From contig JAFKKG010000020.1 of NCBI GenBank assembly GCA_017305715.1, positions 62,001-126,000 on the forward strand: 64,000 nucleotides of DNA. Direction: 5' to 3'. Source of the DNA: Hyphomicrobiales bacterium (lineage in GTDB: Bacteria > Pseudomonadota > Alphaproteobacteria > Rhizobiales > Xanthobacteraceae). Below, one piece after another: positions 24,007-30,944 of the stretch. The notes beneath the pieces are model-generated. The model had not been told where the DNA came from and searched no databases. It saw nothing but the letters and a program-made list of their open reading frames with translations. A program made the position numbers and the translations under genes. Every line of letters begins with the position of its first letter. Position 1 is the stretch's first letter.

Positions 24007-24590
24007 TGGCTTTCGAGGGCTATGACGCCTTCGACGATCCGTATCTCTACAAAAATACTCCGGTATTGAAGAATCGCCTCGGGATCCGCGATCCAGGGAC
24101 GCTTGAGGCCTTCGAAGTCGAAATGTCGAGCCTCAGGGCGGATGAGCCGCTTCCGTCTGGGCGTTTCGACGCAGTCCACTACCGCAAGATTCACCGACAC
24201 CTTTTCCAGGACGTCTACCGTTGGGCAGGCAGACACCGAACTGTCCGAATTACGAAGGGAGGCAATCCCTTCTGTTTTCCGGAGCATATAGATTGGCAGA
24301 TGAAGCAGCTATTCGCCCGTCTTGCTCACGGAGAACTGCTGCGCACCCAGGCGTTCGAGGCATTCGCGGCGCGCGCGGCGGAGTTCTTGTCCGAGCTGAA
24401 CGCGATCCATCCCTTTCGTGAGGGAAATGGACGCACCCAATTGGCCTTCCTAGACCACGTTGCGGCCTACGCCGACCATCCGTTGCGCCTGGACCAAGTC
24501 AAGCGCGGCACGTTCCTACCTGCGATGATTGCAAGCTTCGCGGGAGATCTAGGTCCGTTGACCGTCGAACTGACGAAGCTGCAGGCCTGA
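24006..24590 (+). CDS. Fic domain AMPylase toxin
   Basis: A 194-residue protein starting GTG 24006. The Fic core HPFREGNGRTQ matches HPFx(D/E)GNGR, with the catalytic His and the anion-binding GNGR loop. The flap region upstream (VRITKGGNPFCFPEHID) and the N-terminal DAFDDPYLYKNTPVLKNRLG are typical of VbhT/Fic-2-like class I toxins. Such enzymes transfer AMP from ATP to a target such as gyrase. No secretion signal or BID domain, so an intracellular toxin-antitoxin module is the best reading. Confidence 0.9.
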   Translation: MAFEGYDAFDDPYLYKNTPVLKNRLGIRDPGTLEAFEVEMSSLRADEPLPSGRFDAVHYRKIHRHLFQDVYRWAGRHRTVRITKGGNPFCFPEHIDWQMKQLFARLAHGELLRTQAFEAFAARAAEFLSELNAIHPFREGNGRTQLAFLDHVAAYADHPLRLDQVKRGTFLPAMIASFAGDLGPLTVELTKLQA

Positions 24591-24595
24591 ATCGC

Positions 24596-24802
24596 TTATC
24601 GATCGAGAAGCCTCTTGGCCCGTTCGATCCGGTTCTTAAGCCCGTCCTGAAAGCTAGGGTCACGCCGGCGGTTTTCGATGTGCTCGGAGATCGCGGCCCG
24701 AATCACGTCGGAAACGGGGCGATCCTCGACCGTAGCCACGGTTTCGAGCGCCTCGGCCTGATCGGCCGAGAGACGAATAGTCATCGCTTTTGCTGGTTTC
24801 AT
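24596..24802 (-). CDS. Ribbon-helix-helix (CopG-like) antitoxin/regulator
   Basis: A 68-residue protein starting MKPAKAMTIRLSADQAEALE. A beta strand (AMTIRLS) followed by two helices (DQAEALETVATVEDRPVSDV-IRAAI) is the ribbon-helix-helix pattern of MetJ/Arc/CopG proteins. The C-terminal part (RDPSFQDGLKNRIERAKRLL) could bind a partner toxin, but no RelE-like toxin gene is next to it. It is divergent from the ubiquitin-like operon (24885 onward) with only 82 bp between starts, so it may regulate that operon; that is inference. Confidence 0.75.
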   Translation of the reverse strand: MKPAKAMTIRLSADQAEALETVATVEDRPVSDVIRAAISEHIENRRRDPSFQDGLKNRIERAKRLLDR

Positions 24803-24831
24803 GCCCTGATCTTGACACCATTACACCCCTC

Positions 24832-24861
24832 TTGTCAACCAGATTGGTTTCATGGTATCTT
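24832..24861 (+). promoter_or_regulatory. Possible promoter of the ubiquitin-like operon
   Basis: TTGTCA (24832-24837), 18 bp, TATCTT (24856-24861). The octamer TGGTATCT/TGGTATCT is directly repeated across the -10 region, a possible binding site for the divergent RHH protein. It is the only AT-rich promoter-like patch before the seven-gene run. Match to the consensus is moderate. Confidence 0.35.
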
Positions 24862-24884
24862 GGTATCTAACCATGGAGGTAGCT

Positions 24885-25202
24885 ATGACAGACGAACATC
24901 AAGGCGGCGGTGCAGGCGGCGAAAAGCGCGTCGAGATCGAGGAAACCAAGGACCGCGAGGAACACGAAAAGAAGGTCTTCCACCTCAAGATCGATCGCAC
25001 CGCGTACAAGGTTCACCAGCCGACGCTGACCGGCATCCAGCTCCGCAGCCTCGCGACGCCTCCGATCGGAGCGGATCGCGACCTGTTCGAGGTCGTTCCG
25101 GGCGGTTCGGACCGCAAGATTGCGGATACCGAGGTAGTCAAGATGCGCGACGGCCTGCGCTTCTTCACTGCGCCCGCGCAGATCAATCCCGGCCGCGACT
25201 GA
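24885..25202 (+). CDS. Ubiquitin-like modifier (multiubiquitin-family domain, single copy)
   Basis: 105 residues from ATG 24885 behind GGAGG. After a charged, Lys/Glu-rich leader (residues 1-30) comes one ubiquitin-like domain: VFHLKIDRTAYKVHQPTLTG, then IQLRSLATPPIGADRDLFEV, and DTEVVKMRDGLRFFTAPAQI. The order beta strand, strand, helix 'tg.qLr.la', 'dLfev', 'l.dg..ff' fits the prokaryotic multiubiquitin family, usually encoded beside E1/E2/JAB genes. It ends INPGRD, so Gly103 could be exposed after removal of two residues by the JAB domain of the downstream protein. It is the first gene of the operon and the likely conjugated modifier. Confidence 0.8.
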   Translation: MTDEHQGGGAGGEKRVEIEETKDREEHEKKVFHLKIDRTAYKVHQPTLTGIQLRSLATPPIGADRDLFEVVPGGSDRKIADTEVVKMRDGLRFFTAPAQINPGRD

Positions 25203-25214
25203 CAGGCGACGAAA

Positions 25215-25604
25215 ATGCTGCCCCCGATCGACGTCGAATATCTGCAGGCAACCTGCCCGGGCCATTCCTTCTCGAGCGAGGCGGGAATGATGTGCGTGCT
25301 GATGCCCAACTTTCCGCTTCCGCCTGGATTCGACCAGGCCGGGTCGGACCTGCTGCTGCGGCTTTCGCCGGGCTATCCGGATGTCCCGCCGGACATGTGG
25401 TGGTTCGCTCCGGCCGTGCGTCGAACCGACGGCGCCGTCATCGCGGCGACCGAAGTGCGGGAGATGCATTTCGGGAGGGAATGGCAGCGGTGGTCACGCC
25501 ATTTCAGCGCCGGCCAATGGAAATCGGGTATCGATTCGATCGAGAGCTATCTTGCTCTCGTCCGGATGGAACTTCTGGCCGCCGCAGCGCGGAGGGCCGC
25601 ATGA
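25215..25604 (+). CDS. E2/UBC-like protein, prokaryotic E2 family E type
   Basis: A 129-residue protein. Strands 1-4 of a UBC fold read MMCVLMPNFPLPPGFDQAGS, then DLLLRLSPGYPDVPPDMWWF (the YP..PP turn of E2 enzymes, residues about 54-60), then GREWQRWSRHFSAGQWKSGI followed by a C-terminal helix. The pattern 'gyPd..PDm.w....W..rSRH....W..G.D.l..yl' agrees with prokaryotic E2-like proteins next to multiubiquitin genes. Only two Cys occur (14 and 27), both N-terminal to the region where a canonical E2 catalytic Cys sits. Its stop overlaps the JAB-E1 start (ATGA). Confidence 0.8.
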   Translation: MLPPIDVEYLQATCPGHSFSSEAGMMCVLMPNFPLPPGFDQAGSDLLLRLSPGYPDVPPDMWWFAPAVRRTDGAVIAATEVREMHFGREWQRWSRHFSAGQWKSGIDSIESYLALVRMELLAAAARRAA

Positions 25605-26989
25605 CCACGACATTGGTGTTGCCCGGCCAGATAGCCGACGACATCGACCGCGCTGCGCGCGGAAGCGATGAAACCGCCGGCGTCCTGATCGCCCGTGTCG
25701 TGGAAGCGCCGAACGGCGATGTCCGTCTTCTCGCACGCAAAATGATGTGGGTGACGTCCGACGCCTACGTGGTCCGCGAGAGCGATCGGCTGTCGATCGC
25801 CTCGCACGGATACGTGCCGGCCTTGGGCGAGGCCGAACGGCTGCAGGCCGCGGCCTTGTGGTTTCATACCCATCCGGGTCTCGACGGCATACCGCTTCCA
25901 AGCCGATGCGACCTTCGCGTAGACCGCGAAATCGCCGACCTGTTCCGACTTCGGACCGAAAATCCCTATTACGGGACGCTCATCGCCTCTCCGCGCGGTG
26001 GCGACATCGCCTTCTCCGGTACGCTGCAGCCCGAAGACAAACCGCCGATCCCGATCGAGCGGCTATGGCGGGTCGGCGATGCGCTCCGCCTTTCCCGCGG
26101 CTTCGATTCCTCGTCCGCGGCCATATCGCCGATCTTCGACCGCAACGTCCGCGCATTCGGATCGGCCATCCAGGGTGCCTTGGGCGATCTGAAGATCGGC
26201 ATCGTGGGGAGCGGCGGGACCGGTTCGTCGGTCGCCGAACAACTGGTCCGGCTCGGCGTCCGGCACCTCACCCTGATCGACGTCGATACGCTGACGGAAT
26301 CCAACGTCACCCGAGTCTACGGATCGACGCCCGGCGACGTCGGGCGAGCGAAGGTCGACGTCCTGCGCGAACACTTGTCCGGCATCGCCCCCGACCTGGA
26401 ATGCAGGGCGATCGCGGCGATGGTGACGTTGGAAAGAACCGCCCGCGAACTGATCGGCTGCGACGTGATCTTCGGCTGCACCGACGACAACGCCGGGCGG
26501 CTGGTATTGTCGCGATTCGCAACCTACCTGATCGCGCCGGTGATCGATCTGGGCGTCCTCCTAAGTAGCGACGACGGCGGCCGCCTCGTCGGGATCGACG
26601 GGCGGGTAACGGTGCTGACGCCGGGTGCGGCGTGCCTCGTCTGCCGCGATCGAATCGACCTCGCGCGTGCGGCTTCGGAACTGATGACCCCGGAGGAGCG
26701 GAATCGGCTGGCGAACGAAGGTTATGCACCGGCCCTCGGCGGTGTCGAGCCGGCGGTGGTGGCATTCACCACCGCAATCGCGGCGGCCGCCGTCAACGAG
26801 TTGCTCGAGCGCCTCATCGGATACGGTCCGCAGCCCCGGCCGAACGAGGTGCTGCTGCGCTGGCATGAGCGGGAAATCTCCACGAACGTCATGTCTCCGC
26901 GACCGGGTCACTACTGTCATCCGGCGAACGAAAAGCTCGGCCGCGGCGCCGGTGCGCCGTTCCTCGATCAAGTGTGGCCGACACCATGA
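25601..26989 (+). CDS. JAB/JAMM peptidase-E1 (ThiF) fusion
   Basis: 462 residues from ATG 25601. The N-terminal JAMM metalloprotease has Glu in SDETAGVL and the metal motif H89-x-H91-P-x7-P-S101-x2-D104 (FHTHPGLDGIPLPSRCD). The C-terminal E1-like adenylation domain has GSGGTG at 203-208, DVDTLTESNVTRVYG (Asp and Arg), GCTDDNAGR and CLVCRD with Cys345/Cys348 as candidates for the catalytic or zinc Cys. One polypeptide can thus trim the modifier's tail, adenylate its C-terminal Gly and hand it on, and may also remove it. The order JAB-E1 is opposite to E2-E1 fusions of classic CBASS Cap2. It overlaps the DUF6527-type gene by ATGA. Confidence 0.88.
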   Translation: MTTTLVLPGQIADDIDRAARGSDETAGVLIARVVEAPNGDVRLLARKMMWVTSDAYVVRESDRLSIASHGYVPALGEAERLQAAALWFHTHPGLDGIPLPSRCDLRVDREIADLFRLRTENPYYGTLIASPRGGDIAFSGTLQPEDKPPIPIERLWRVGDALRLSRGFDSSSAAISPIFDRNVRAFGSAIQGALGDLKIGIVGSGGTGSSVAEQLVRLGVRHLTLIDVDTLTESNVTRVYGSTPGDVGRAKVDVLREHLSGIAPDLECRAIAAMVTLERTARELIGCDVIFGCTDDNAGRLVLSRFATYLIAPVIDLGVLLSSDDGGRLVGIDGRVTVLTPGAACLVCRDRIDLARAASELMTPEERNRLANEGYAPALGGVEPAVVAFTTAIAAAAVNELLERLIGYGPQPRPNEVLLRWHEREISTNVMSPRPGHYCHPANEKLGRGAGAPFLDQVWPTP

Positions 26990-27327
26990 AGATTTCCTGG
27001 TGGCAATGGTGGCCGTTTCAAAAATGGCGCATCATCGGCAAGGTCGAATCGGCCGACGAAATCCCCGATGCGCTTCCCCGCAACAGCGCCGTGTTGGTAG
27101 GCTCGGCTGCGACGCCCAAGTGGATCGCATTCGACTGTCCATGCAGAACCGGGCATCGCATCATGCTGAATACCGATCGAATCAGGCTGCCTCACTGGCG
27201 GGTGGATCTGTCCGAACCATCCCGCCTGACCCTGTCGCCCAGCGTCGATTTCCGCGGCGACCGGCGACGTTGCCACTATTTCGTGCGTGCCGGAAAAATC
27301 GTTTGGGCGGGAGACAGAGACAGATGA
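26986..27327 (+). CDS. DUF6527-type small zinc protein
   Basis: A 113-residue protein with a Trp-rich start (MKISWWQWWPFQKWR), a metal-site-like FDCPCRTGHRIMLNTD (C51, C53, H57), SRLTLSPSVDF, and RCHYFVRAGKIVWAG (C96, H97). The 'CPC...H..lLN...W.l.....lTLsPS.....C.yfvr.G.i.W' pattern matches the small unnamed partner usually encoded with bacterial ubiquitin-like genes (DUF6527 as I recall). It may be a substrate adaptor or E3-like factor; that is inference. Overlaps both neighbours by ATGA. Confidence 0.7.
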   Translation: MKISWWQWWPFQKWRIIGKVESADEIPDALPRNSAVLVGSAATPKWIAFDCPCRTGHRIMLNTDRIRLPHWRVDLSEPSRLTLSPSVDFRGDRRRCHYFVRAGKIVWAGDRDR

Positions 27328-28244
27328 GCAACGACACGGGCGATGAGCCAATGCCTGCGGCGGTCGCACCGGGGAACGAACCGCCGGCGTCCCCTCCGAG
27401 CAAGACACCGATGTTCACCGCCATGCATGCGCAGCGGTATCAGCGGCAATTGCTCATAAAGCAGTTGGAAGGCGAGACGAAACGCAAGCTCCTCTGCTTC
27501 GTCAGCGGTCACGCCGGACAAGTGAGCCGCGACGACACCGCCGGCTTCGTGGACATGCTGCACAACGTCGCTTCGGGCGAGCCGCTCGACCTGTTGCTTC
27601 ATACGCCCGGCGGCGACATCGATGCGGCGGAAAAGCTGATAACGTTGCTGCGGACGACGGTCGGCGAAGACGGCTCCCTTCGCGTCATCGTCCCCGACTT
27701 CGCCAAGAGCGCCGGAACGCTGATGGCCTTGGGCGCCAATTCCATCGTCATGAGCGACTCCTCGGAATTGGGCACGATCGATCCGCAGATATGGCTCAAG
27801 GACGGCAAGGGCAACGACATCTGCCACTCGGTGCTGAACTACATCGACGCCTACGACGAGCTGGCGGCGGCGCTCCGCAGCAATCCGAACGATCCCGTCG
27901 CCCGCGCGATGTTCGACAAATTCGACCCCACGACGCTGCGCAAGTTCAAGGCGGTTCGCGACCGGGCGCGGACCTTCGCGGAGAACCAGTTGAAGCGGCG
28001 CGGAGCCAACTTCTCGAAGATCGCGAGCGAACTGATGGATACCAGGCAGTTTCCGTCGCACGGTCAAATGATCGGCTGGGAGGCGGCGGAGCGAATCGGC
28101 CTCACCATCGAATACATGCAGCGGACGGACCCGGTGTGGCGGCGCTATTGGGAATTGTACTGCCATCTGAGGCTCGCCGTTTCGAGCTCGGACGATCAGA
28201 AGATATTCGAGTCCTCCTACGTTTCATTGGTCTTCGATAGCTGA
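27324..28244 (+). CDS. ClpP/SppA-fold serine protease (SDH/sah family)
   Basis: 306 residues from ATG 27324, overlapping the DUF6527-type gene. After a Pro-rich, possibly disordered start (1-28), the crotonase/ClpP-like core has LLLHTPGGDIDAAEKL (oxyanion Gly-Gly) and VPDFAKSAGTLMALGANSIV with nucleophile Ser129 in K-S-A-G-T, followed by SDSSELGTIDPQI. This is the SDH-type proteinase pattern related to SppA, without its signal or membrane anchor. No ATPase partner such as ClpX is encoded nearby. Being inside the ubiquitin-like operon, it could cleave conjugates or modified targets; this is inference from context. Confidence 0.85.
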   Translation: MSNDTGDEPMPAAVAPGNEPPASPPSKTPMFTAMHAQRYQRQLLIKQLEGETKRKLLCFVSGHAGQVSRDDTAGFVDMLHNVASGEPLDLLLHTPGGDIDAAEKLITLLRTTVGEDGSLRVIVPDFAKSAGTLMALGANSIVMSDSSELGTIDPQIWLKDGKGNDICHSVLNYIDAYDELAAALRSNPNDPVARAMFDKFDPTTLRKFKAVRDRARTFAENQLKRRGANFSKIASELMDTRQFPSHGQMIGWEAAERIGLTIEYMQRTDPVWRRYWELYCHLRLAVSSSDDQKIFESSYVSLVFDS

Positions 28245-28295
28245 CGGGCGCGGAAAAGCGCCCGCCGCGCAATCGATCCGAAAGGTAGGAGGATC

Positions 28296-30944
28296 ATGGA
28301 ACGACGCGTCATTGTTGTGGAGGGTCCGCTCGCGTTCGGCATTCGGCGGTTCCAAGCTGCGCGCGCGAACGACGTCGGATTGGAGATCCTTACGCTGCCG
28401 CTGCTTGCCGCCCGCCTGGCCGGCGGCTTTCGCCGTTTGGCGGACCGGGAGACGCTCTCGTCTGCTGTCGCAACAGCCCTGCGGGACGGCGGGTTTCAGC
28501 AACTGGACGGCGTCAGGAACCTGCCGGGCATGGTCCGGGCCGCGTTGCGGACGTTGGATCGCGCATGGAGCGCGGACCTGGATCTGGACGCTCTGGCGTC
28601 GGGATCTGCGCGCATTGCCGATCTTGCCTTGCTGCAGCGGAGGGTGACCGAATCCCTGCCGGATGGCGCGATGCTACCCCGCGAGTTGCGTGATGCGGCG
28701 CTGGGGCGCGTTCGCCTCGCTCCCAAGCTGTTCGCTTCCTTGAGACTCGAGAACCTCGTCGATGTCGAGCCGTTGTGGCGGCCTCTTCTAACCACGCTGG
28801 CGGCGCAGTTGGAAGTCTCCTGGGCGGCAGTCGGCGATTCGGACAGACGCTGGTTTCGGGGACGCCTTCTGCTTGCCGAACCGGCTTCACCCCGCGTCGT
28901 GCGCGGCGAGCTATGCGCCGATCCCCGGGCCGAAGTCGTGGAGGCTCTCCGATGGGCGCGCGAGCTGCTCAGTCGCGGCAGCTTGACCGCCTCGGATGTC
29001 GCGATCACCGCGGCCTCCCCATCGGCCTGGGACGAACACATGCTGGTGCTGGCGTCGCAAGCCGGCATTCCGGTTCATTTCTCGCACGGCATTCCCGCGC
29101 TCAGTACCTGGGAAGGGCAGTCGTGCGCGGCCTTGGCGGACGTGCTGGGCAATGGTTTGAGCCAGGAGCGCATCAGACGACTGCTCAGGCATGCGTCGCC
29201 GAGCGCGACGGGCCCGGTTCGCGACGATTGGGCGGCCGGCCTTCCATCGCAGGCGGGACTTTTCACCGTCGACCAATGGCGGCGGGCGCTGCGATCCGCG
29301 CGGGACCACCGCTCCGATCCGGACGCCGCCGAGCGGACGTTGATCCCGATGCTGGAATTGCTGGCCCACGGCCTTCCGAGTGCGGACGACGCCGGCAAGA
29401 TGTTCCTCGGCGGCGCGAGCCTTGGTCTTTGGAAGGATGCGCTTCGGAACGCGCCGCCGGCCGCGGTCGCGCTTTCGCTCGAAAGTCTTCGCATCCGGGA
29501 CGATCGGGATCCGGCGAACAGCGTCGTTTGGTGTCCCGCATCTCATCTCGTCGGTGCGCCCCGTCCGTGGACGCGGTTGCTCGGCGTCGCCGGCAGGACC
29601 TGGCCCCGATCGGACAGCGAGGATCCCCTGCTGCCCGATCACATCCTTTCGCGTCGCAGGCTCATTCCCGTCTCGGTCGCGCAGCGTGACCGGCGGGCCT
29701 TCGAGATCCTGCTTCGACAGCAGTCGGAGGAGATCGTCCTGTCCCGCGGCCAGCGCTCGACGGACGGGCGGCTGCAGGCCAACAGCGCACTCTGGCCGGC
29801 AACGGCCCCGGTCCGCACGAACGCCCGCACGCGAATTCCCGAGCACGCCTTCAGCGAGGCCGACCGGTTGCTTGCGAGGGCGGCGGAAGCGGGAAAGTCC
29901 GCCCGCATCAAGGCGACGTTAACGTGCTGGCGCAATTGGGGCCGGGCTGAGGCCACCCCTCACGACGGCGCGCTGCGCGCACGGCATCCCGCCGTCGACC
30001 GCGCGTTGGCGCGCCTGCATTCCGCGACCTCGTTGAAGCTGATGGTCCGCGATCCGCTAGGGTTCTTGTGGCGGTACGCCCTGGGAATGAGATCCGTCGC
30101 GCTGGCGGAACTGCCGTTGGCGTTGGACGCCCTCACCTTCGGCGAACTGGTCCACGAATTGCTCGGGCGGACGATCGACGCGCTCGAACCCGTTCCCGGA
30201 TTCGTCCGAGCGTCGCGCGACGAGATCGAGCGTGCATTGGCCGGCGCGGTCGATCATGTAGCCGGGCAATGGCCGCTCGAGCGTCCCGTGCCGCCCGCCC
30301 TGTTGTGGAAACATTCACTGGACGAGGCCGCGCGGCGGGCATTGAGAGGACTGACGATCGACGAGAGCTTCGAACCGGACACGACGAGCTGGAGCGAGGT
30401 CGGATTCGGCCTCCCCGTCGCTCCGCAAAGCGCGCGTTCTCCGTGGCCCCTGGAGGGCGAGATCTTCATCGGAACGGAGAAATTGAGGTTGAGCGGACGG
30501 ATCGATCGCGTCGACTTCGCCGCCGGCGGGCGTGCCGTCCGGATCTCCGACTACAAGACCGGCGCCGTCCCACGGCGTCCCGACAAAATCGTGGTGGACC
30601 GGGGAAGGGAGCTGCAACGCGTGCTTTACGCGGCGGCTGTCAGCCAACTCCTTCCGGACGCCGTCAGGATGATCTCCCGCCTGGTCTACCTCGACGGCGT
30701 GTCGCAGCCGTTTGCGCTGAAGCAGGACACGCTTGCCTCCGCCGCCGCCGATGTCGCCGGCTTTCTGGACACGGCCTGCAAGCTGCTCCGTACAGGAAAT
30801 TCATGTCCCGGACCGGACGCCCGAGACCCCTACAACGACCTGCGTCTCGCGCTTCCCGCCGATCTCGATGCCTATCTCGCGCTGAAGGCGAAGGCTTTCG
30901 GCGTCCTGACCCGCGAACTCGATCCGCTGTGGAGCGCACCATGA
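28296..30944 (+). CDS. RecB-family nuclease protein, AddB-like
   Basis: An 882-residue protein with a strong site (TAGGAGG) before ATG 28296. The C-terminal 250 residues hold the RecB-type PD-(D/E)XK nuclease: an early His-containing helix GELVHELLGRTIDAL, then LSGRIDRVDF-x5-RAVRISDYKTG (Asp, Asp-x-Lys) and QRVLYAAAV (Gln-x3-Tyr). The N-terminal 600 residues resemble inactivated helicase lobes of AddB (for example LLGVAGRTWPRSDSEDPLLP, where an SF1 motif would be), without Walker A. No Cys cluster for the AddB iron-sulphur site is evident. It overlaps the helicase gene by ATGA, so the two should form an AddAB-like complex. Confidence 0.8.
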   Translation: MERRVIVVEGPLAFGIRRFQAARANDVGLEILTLPLLAARLAGGFRRLADRETLSSAVATALRDGGFQQLDGVRNLPGMVRAALRTLDRAWSADLDLDALASGSARIADLALLQRRVTESLPDGAMLPRELRDAALGRVRLAPKLFASLRLENLVDVEPLWRPLLTTLAAQLEVSWAAVGDSDRRWFRGRLLLAEPASPRVVRGELCADPRAEVVEALRWARELLSRGSLTASDVAITAASPSAWDEHMLVLASQAGIPVHFSHGIPALSTWEGQSCAALADVLGNGLSQERIRRLLRHASPSATGPVRDDWAAGLPSQAGLFTVDQWRRALRSARDHRSDPDAAERTLIPMLELLAHGLPSADDAGKMFLGGASLGLWKDALRNAPPAAVALSLESLRIRDDRDPANSVVWCPASHLVGAPRPWTRLLGVAGRTWPRSDSEDPLLPDHILSRRRLIPVSVAQRDRRAFEILLRQQSEEIVLSRGQRSTDGRLQANSALWPATAPVRTNARTRIPEHAFSEADRLLARAAEAGKSARIKATLTCWRNWGRAEATPHDGALRARHPAVDRALARLHSATSLKLMVRDPLGFLWRYALGMRSVALAELPLALDALTFGELVHELLGRTIDALEPVPGFVRASRDEIERALAGAVDHVAGQWPLERPVPPALLWKHSLDEAARRALRGLTIDESFEPDTTSWSEVGFGLPVAPQSARSPWPLEGEIFIGTEKLRLSGRIDRVDFAAGGRAVRISDYKTGAVPRRPDKIVVDRGRELQRVLYAAAVSQLLPDAVRMISRLVYLDGVSQPFALKQDTLASAAADVAGFLDTACKLLRTGNSCPGPDARDPYNDLRLALPADLDAYLALKAKAFGVLTRELDPLWSAP

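Noticed and set aside
24885-28244. Classic long type II CBASS (Cap2/Cap3)
   Set aside because: No CD-NTase or effector lies in this operon, and the order is JAB-E1 with a separate E2 and a ubiquitin-like modifier, so it is a conjugation operon of its own.
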